Source of the DNA: Triplophysa rosa
Lineage: Eukaryota > Chordata > Actinopteri > Cypriniformes > Nemacheilidae
Direction: 5' to 3'
Assembly: GCF_024868665.1 (NCBI RefSeq)
Contig: NW_026634130.1
Location: forward strand, 45,332 to 109,331
Length of the DNA: 64,000 nucleotides
A model generated the notes under the pieces. It was not told the origin of the DNA. It made no database searches and saw only the letters and a program-made list of their open reading frames with translations. A program made the translations under genes and the position numbers. Below, in pieces: positions 59,433-64,000 of this stretch (its first letter is position 1; every line of letters starts with the position of its first letter).

Positions 59433-60127
59433 TATTACAACCTCTAGGGGTTGGTTGCAATAAAGGGTAAAGACTCTCCCAGCCATCAGACCAACTCACA
59501 AACCAAAGGACATCAAATTAATTTTTATGTATTTATTGTCCAAAAAATTAATATAGTTAATTAATAACAAGAATTTGGTTGAAACAAGGAAAAAAAATAA
59601 GCAGACAGGTCTTCATTTTTAAGAAAAGATAATAAATGTAATGATGAGCTTCAGGGTGACCCCTAGCTCAAAATAACAAACAGAACAATTCTATCAAAGA
59701 AAAAGGGAAAATAACTAACCTGTTAAGATAAAAGAAAAATACAGAAATTTAACCTAACTACCTTACATAAACAAAGGCAAACGAGTTTCAAACCAAAAAG
59801 AGGCAGGTCACCCCTACGAAAAGACTTTATCCATTTGTTGCTTGGATAATTGATGTACCACAATACATTATAAAGGACAAGCTTGTGTTGGTCTGGCGGC
59901 TGCAGGAGCCCTGAGCTGTACGACCGACCCGCAGAGTCGCAAGCTGCCTCATTCCACCTGCTCTCGGGCTTTTGAAAGGAAGCATGATTTACAGCAACCA
60001 ATCACCATCAGGGGGGCGGAGCCACCAATCAACGAGGAGGCGCCAGCGGCAACTCGCACTGACTGTGGGAACAAAGCGAGAGAGAGACAACAACAACAAA
60101 AAAAGAACTAGGCACTCACATGTAACA
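59433..60127 (-). mobile_element. Solo LTR of the Gmr1-type element
   Basis: 695 bp, nearly identical to the LTR at 46368-47071. It is flanked by a perfect 5-bp duplication acgcc (59428-59432 and 60128-60132). Removing the LTR and one duplication restores DIRS recombinase sequence, as judged by the uninterrupted homologue around 62680-62720. Confidence 0.93.
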
Positions 60128-61281
60128 ACGCCTCTCTGGCAGACATCTGCAGAGCTGCGGGTTGGGCTACACCCATCACCTTCGCGAGGTCCTACAGCCT
60201 CCGCTTAAAACCGGTATCAGCTCGAGTCTTGCAGGGCATCAGGCAAGACCGGCGGCCGGTAGGGTGTGTCGGCGTACAAAACTAGCCTCCCTTCTTCCCC
60301 CACTGGGTGAAGAACAGGCACTCCATCCATCACTAAGCAAGCACACCCTGCGGGCAGGCTGAGCAGAGCAGCCCTGCCCCTTAGGCCGGGTACCTTCTGA
60401 GTTATCCACCACATAACTCTAACCGGACCTAGTGCTACCAGACGTTGCAACCCCCCAGCAGGGCGATTCCGTCTGATGTATCCTCATGAATGGTTCCCAC
60501 CTTGGTAACCCATGACCTTCCCTAGGTGGACCTCCACCTTGCGGGTAACTCCTTCAGTCCGCACATTTTCTCATGTCTCCCCCATCGGCGAGACCATGTT
60601 GATTCTCCACTAACTCCTCCCTATGGTAGGAAGTGGTCTCTGTAGCGCATCCCCCACTTGAGGAAGTAGCGCTTACCCAGTGGCCTTACGATACCGGGTG
60701 GCTTCTCGCTGTTAGAGAAACAAGGCCGCCGCCTGTGAGGCCGAAGGCAGGGGCCTTCCCACCTTTCAAGAAAGCTCTGGGATACCTTACCTACCCACTG
60801 GTAGGTTACAATTTCACGGTAGCGCTCACGGCTGACACTCCCAGGCCAGTCACCGTCGCTTCGCTAGAGATTGTGACAGGGCACAGTGTTGTGGCGTTTT
60901 TCATAGGAACCCCATCTGTCGGCTCGACACAACGTCGAGAGACAGACAGAAAGGGAACGTCTTGGTTACGGATGTAACCTCAGTTCCCTAATGGAGGGAA
61001 CGAGACGTTGTGTCCTTCTTGCCACAACACGTGCTGCCCACTGCAGCAGTCGTGAGAGGTCTCAGGCTCCTCAGAACAAAGGTGAATGAATGAGGCATTC
61101 ATTCACCTTCTCCATTTTATACCCGGATATCCGTGGGCGGAGTCCGGCATGCAAATTTCATTGGCCTTTTCTAAGAAGTCGAAAGCGATTGGTTCTCAGG
61201 GATGAACCCCATCTGTTGGCTCAACACAACGTCTCGTTCCCTCCATCAGGGAACTGAGGATACATCCGTAACCAAGACGTT
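60128..61281 (+). mobile_element. DIRS copy 2', recombinase end and terminal unit
   Basis: Starts in the recombinase (ctctctggcagacatctgca gagctgcgggttggg, reading as the LADICRAAGW-type helix). It runs through about 700 bp of decayed 3' sequence and ends with the inverted-repeat unit 60956-61281. It belongs to the plus-strand DIRS split by hAT E and the solo LTR. Confidence 0.82.
60956..61281 (+). repeat. DIRS terminal unit, copy 2'
   Basis: Inverted arms of about 56 bp with outer ends aacgtcttggttacgg. Both arms share the variant ctcagttcc/ggaactgag not found in the other units. There are a few mismatches between the arms. Confidence 0.85.
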
Positions 61282-61429
61282 CTCAAGACAAACCCCATCT
61301 GTCGGTTCGAAACAACATCAAGATACCGACAGAAAGGGAACAAGTTATTTTCACTGTTTGATGCATTGCCAAGATATTAACTTCATTTTTTTTATTCCCT
61401 CATGTCACGTTAAGAGGAGGCATATTAGT

Positions 61430-62110
61430 ACAGAGTCCTCCCCTTCGGTCTGTCCCTGTCCCCACGAGTCTTCACGAAGATCGTGGAAGCCGCCCTCACT
61501 CCCCTCAGGGAGAGAGGTGTGCGGGTACTAAACTATCTCGACGACTGGCTCATTGACACGTGAGATCTGTTATGTACACACAGGGAGCAGACAGAGGATA
61601 TCACGTATAGCCTCCCCAGCGGCGACTGCTCCTGTCGAGTGCTTTGGCACCTAGATCGATTGGGACCACAGGTCAACCGAAAAGGAGCGAGCTCTCCTCT
61701 GTGCAGAGCATACTCTTTTTTGGAATGGAACTCAACTCTGTCTCCATTACAGCGCGACTGACTACAGAACGCGCTCAGTCAGTGTTGAACTGCCTGGAAT
61801 ATTTCAAGCAGTCAGCAGGAGGAGGCTCCTGGGTACATGGCATCCTCGACGGTGGTGATACCCCTCAGGTTGATGCACATGAGACCGCTCCAACCCTGGC
61901 TACAGACTCAAGTTCCCTGGAGAGCGTGGCACACCGGCAGCAGGCGGATGGTGATTACGCTTTTCTGCCGACGCACCCTAACCCCTTGGTCTGAGGGGTC
62001 ATTCTATGGATGGGGGTCCCTCTCGGGCAGGTCATGAGGCACGTCGTGGTGACAACAGACGCCTCCCTGCAGGGTTGGGGTGCCGTGTGCAACGGGCACA
62101 CAGTGTAGGG
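61430..62110 (+). pseudogene. DIRS RT/RNase H remnant, copy 3
   Basis: An in-frame TAG precedes YRVLPFGLSLSP. YLDD is intact in VLNYLDDWLID, followed at once by a stop. Pieces of the thumb (SPLCRAYSFLEWNSTLSPL) and an RNase H start (acagacgcctccctgcaggg, TDASLQG) are in several frames. Non-functional. Confidence 0.8.
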
Positions 62111-62224
62111 GCGATGGACGGGCCCCCGCCTGCGCAGGGCCCATTCAAATTGAACTAGAAAGGTTTGGGTTTGAATGAAGAACCGCTTTCCTCGGGAAGG
62201 ACCGCCCTCAGAGGTAAAGCGACC

Positions 62225-62800
62225 TTACAGCAATTTCCTCCCGTGTCCAAGATTTTTGCCTTAGAACTCCCTCGGGGGCCGGGTCTTTAATTTCCCTTCA
62301 ACGCTATCCTTGAGAACCCCGGCCCGGCTACGTGCCCCCAAAGTTCCCCACCACTCCCCGGAGACAACCAGGTTGGTGACTTACAGGCGCTTCCCCACCG
62401 GGGAAAGAAAAGAACCCAAACTCAATCCGTGTTTGTGTCCCAAGGTACGCGCAATTGGTGGCCTCTGCTTGGACCGCAACGAGAGGCCACAGTAGCTCTG
62501 AGCAAGCTTTCTGGTCCTGTTTTTGGAAGATCAGCAGGGAAGGGCTGTCCTCAAACAAGAGAAATTGGACGCAACTGGATTCATGGGCGTCCCGTCGATG
62601 GCGTACCTGTCCCTAGATCGCCTACGCCCACTGGGTGAGAGCTCTCTCCACACGGAGTACAGCCTCCTCGTGGGCACTGGCGAGGCGCCTCTCTGGCAGA
62701 CATCTGCAGAGCTGCGGGTTGGGCTACACCCATCACCTTCGCGAGGTCCTACAGCCTCCGCGTAAAACCAGTCAGCTCGAGTCTTGCGGGCATCGGGCAA
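62225..62800 (+). pseudogene. DIRS tyrosine recombinase remnant, copy 3
   Basis: Matches the minus-strand region 37575-36960 of copy 1, including the blocks ccccggcccggctacgtgcc and cagacatctgcagagctgcg. The frame is broken. Confidence 0.7.
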
Positions 62801-63541
62801 GACCGGCAACTGGTAGGGTGTACGCCTGTTTGGTTTTTTCCCCCTCTCTCGAGTGGGTCAGTATACCGATTCAGCCTCCATTCTTTCCCCACTGGGCGAA
62901 GAACAGGCACTCCATCCATCACTAAGCAAGCACCCCCTGGGGCGGGCTGGGCAGAGCAGCCCTGCCCCTTAGGCCGGGGTTCACCTGAGTTATTCGCAGC
63001 ATAGCTCTAACCGGACCTAGTGCTACCAGACGTTGCAACTCCCCAGCAGGGCGGTTCCGTCTGATGTATCCTCATGCTGGTTCCCACCTTGGTAACCCAT
63101 GACCTCCCCGGGTGGACCTCCACCTCGCGGTGTTTCTTCAGCCGCACTTTCTTCCCATGAGTTCTTCCCTATCGGTGAGACCATGTTGGTATCTCCACTA
63201 TTCTCCTCCCTGCGGTAGGAAGTGGTCTCTGTAGCGCATCCCCCACTTGAGGAAGTAGCGCTTACCCAGTGCCTTACGGTTCCGGGGGCTTCTCGCTGTT
63301 AGAGAAACAAGGCCGCCGCCTGTGAGGCCGAAGGTAGGGGCCTCCCATCTTTCAAGAAAGCTCTGGGACCCCCTACCTACCCACTGGTAGGTTACAATTT
63401 CGCGGTAGCGTTCACGGCTGACACGCCCAGGCCTGTCACCGTCGCTTCGTTGAGATTGTGACAGGGCACCGTGTTATGGCGTTTTCCATTGGAACCCCAT
63501 CTGTCGGTTCGAACACAACGTCGAGAGACCGACAGAAAGGG

Positions 63542-63874
63542 AACGTCTCGGTTACGTTTGTAACCTCGGTTCCCTGATGGAGGGAACGAGACGTTGTGTC
63601 TCTTGCCACAACACGTGCTGTCCTCTGCAGCAGTCGTGAGAGGTCTCAGGCTCCTCAGAACTAAGGTGAATGAATGAGGCACGCCGTCTCCCTTTTATAC
63701 CCGGATATCCGGGGGCGGAGTCCGGCATGCAAATTTCATTCGCCAATTTTCATTGGCCTTTTCTAGAGAAGTCGGAAGCGATTGGTTCTCAAGGACGAAC
63801 CCCATCTGTCGGTTCGACACAACGTCTCGTTCCCTCCATCAGGGAACCGAGGTTACAAACGTAACCGAGACGTT
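63542..63874 (+). repeat. DIRS terminal unit, copy 3
   Basis: Arms 63542-63598 and 63818-63874 are perfect reverse complements over 57 bp, outer end aacgtctcggttacg. The interior has cccttttatacccggatatc, the inverted promoter-like motif. Confidence 0.9.
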
Positions 63875-64000
63875 TTTAAGAGAAAATGGTTCAGCCTGTA
63901 TGCATCTCAAACAGTCTGCCTTTCCTGGCACATTACTGTTCTTTATAAAATTCATAATGTGTTTCTCTACGGTATGCATTTCCTCCTTGCTCCAGAGCAT
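63875..64000. other. Unassigned sequence to the window end
   Basis: Nothing recognisable beyond the DIRS end. Confidence 0.5.

Larger units (their letters stand above)
61412..63874 (+). mobile_element. DIRS-type retrotransposon copy 3, 5' truncated
   Basis: Plus strand. RT from YRVLPFGLSLSPRVFTK through VRVLNYLDDWLIDT (61420-61562, ended by TGA). RNase H remnants follow at 61830-62110, then the linker and recombinase (62225-62800, with STRSTASSWALA near 62650), a decayed 3' region and the terminal unit 63542-63874. Many stops; the 5' third is absent. Confidence 0.85.

Overview
The window reads as a vertebrate nuclear locus, almost certainly a teleost and probably a cyprinid. It has no operon-like gene packing. 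It is built of fish-type transposons: Tc1/mariner, several hAT lineages, an L2-type LINE, V-SINE-like SINEs, DIRS-type tyrosine-recombinase retrotransposons, a Gmr1-type Ty3/gypsy element, an endogenous retrovirus fragment, solo LTRs and many short inverted-repeat elements. The species cannot be named from the sequence. The only host protein-coding signal I could recognise is two consecutive exons resembling the C-terminal domain of a tissue inhibitor of metalloproteinases (TIMP) at 10730-11219. A U2 snRNA-like sequence lies at 9471-9645.

Layout. 1-9 kb: Tc1 3' end, a decayed hAT BED-finger fragment, a solo LTR (family 1) inside an older repeat, a gag fragment with a 313-base gap, a THAP-like fragment, and a compact non-autonomous LTR element (TRIM-like). 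9-12 kb: a U2/V-SINE chimera, a MITE, the TIMP exons, and solo LTR family 2. 12.9-15.1 kb: a 5'-truncated L2 LINE. 15-21.8 kb: TIR elements, tandem repeats, an inverted partner of the 1.7-3.6 kb repeat (carrying the empty site of its LTR), and a deleted hAT with a TTF-type finger. 21.9-26 kb: second family-1 solo LTR, solo LTR family 3, and a palindromic MITE. 27-31.2 kb: three partial copies of a ZBED-like hAT, two of them separated by a gag-bearing LTR fragment. 31.2-36 kb: DIRS gag fragment, solo LTR family 4, 162-bp tandem repeat, long hairpin, and a hAT MITE with an 8-bp duplication.

36-46.4 kb: a nearly complete DIRS element on the minus strand, head-to-head with a second on the plus strand. 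The second is split by a complete hAT transposon (8-bp target duplication), which itself holds a nested hAT. 46.4-51.4 kb: a Gmr1-type retrotransposon, minus strand, with a 1426-codon open frame in the order gag-protease-integrase-reverse transcriptase-RNase H. 51.7-56.1 kb: 5' part of an endogenous retrovirus with LTR, primer-binding site, a leader with a 54-bp repeat, an unfamiliar 216-codon ORF and gag. It ends at a single N that joins it to a second copy of the hAT/DIRS/LTR block (56.1-61.3 kb). In that block the Gmr1 insertion has become a solo LTR. 61.4-63.9 kb: a third DIRS copy ending in a perfect inverted-repeat terminal unit.

Nothing here works as a pathway. The interest lies in insertion history, unusual retroelement architecture, and the uncharacterised ORF upstream of the retroviral gag. 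Single Ns at 28609 and 56092 fall inside repeat copies, so part of the local tandem structure may be an assembly product.
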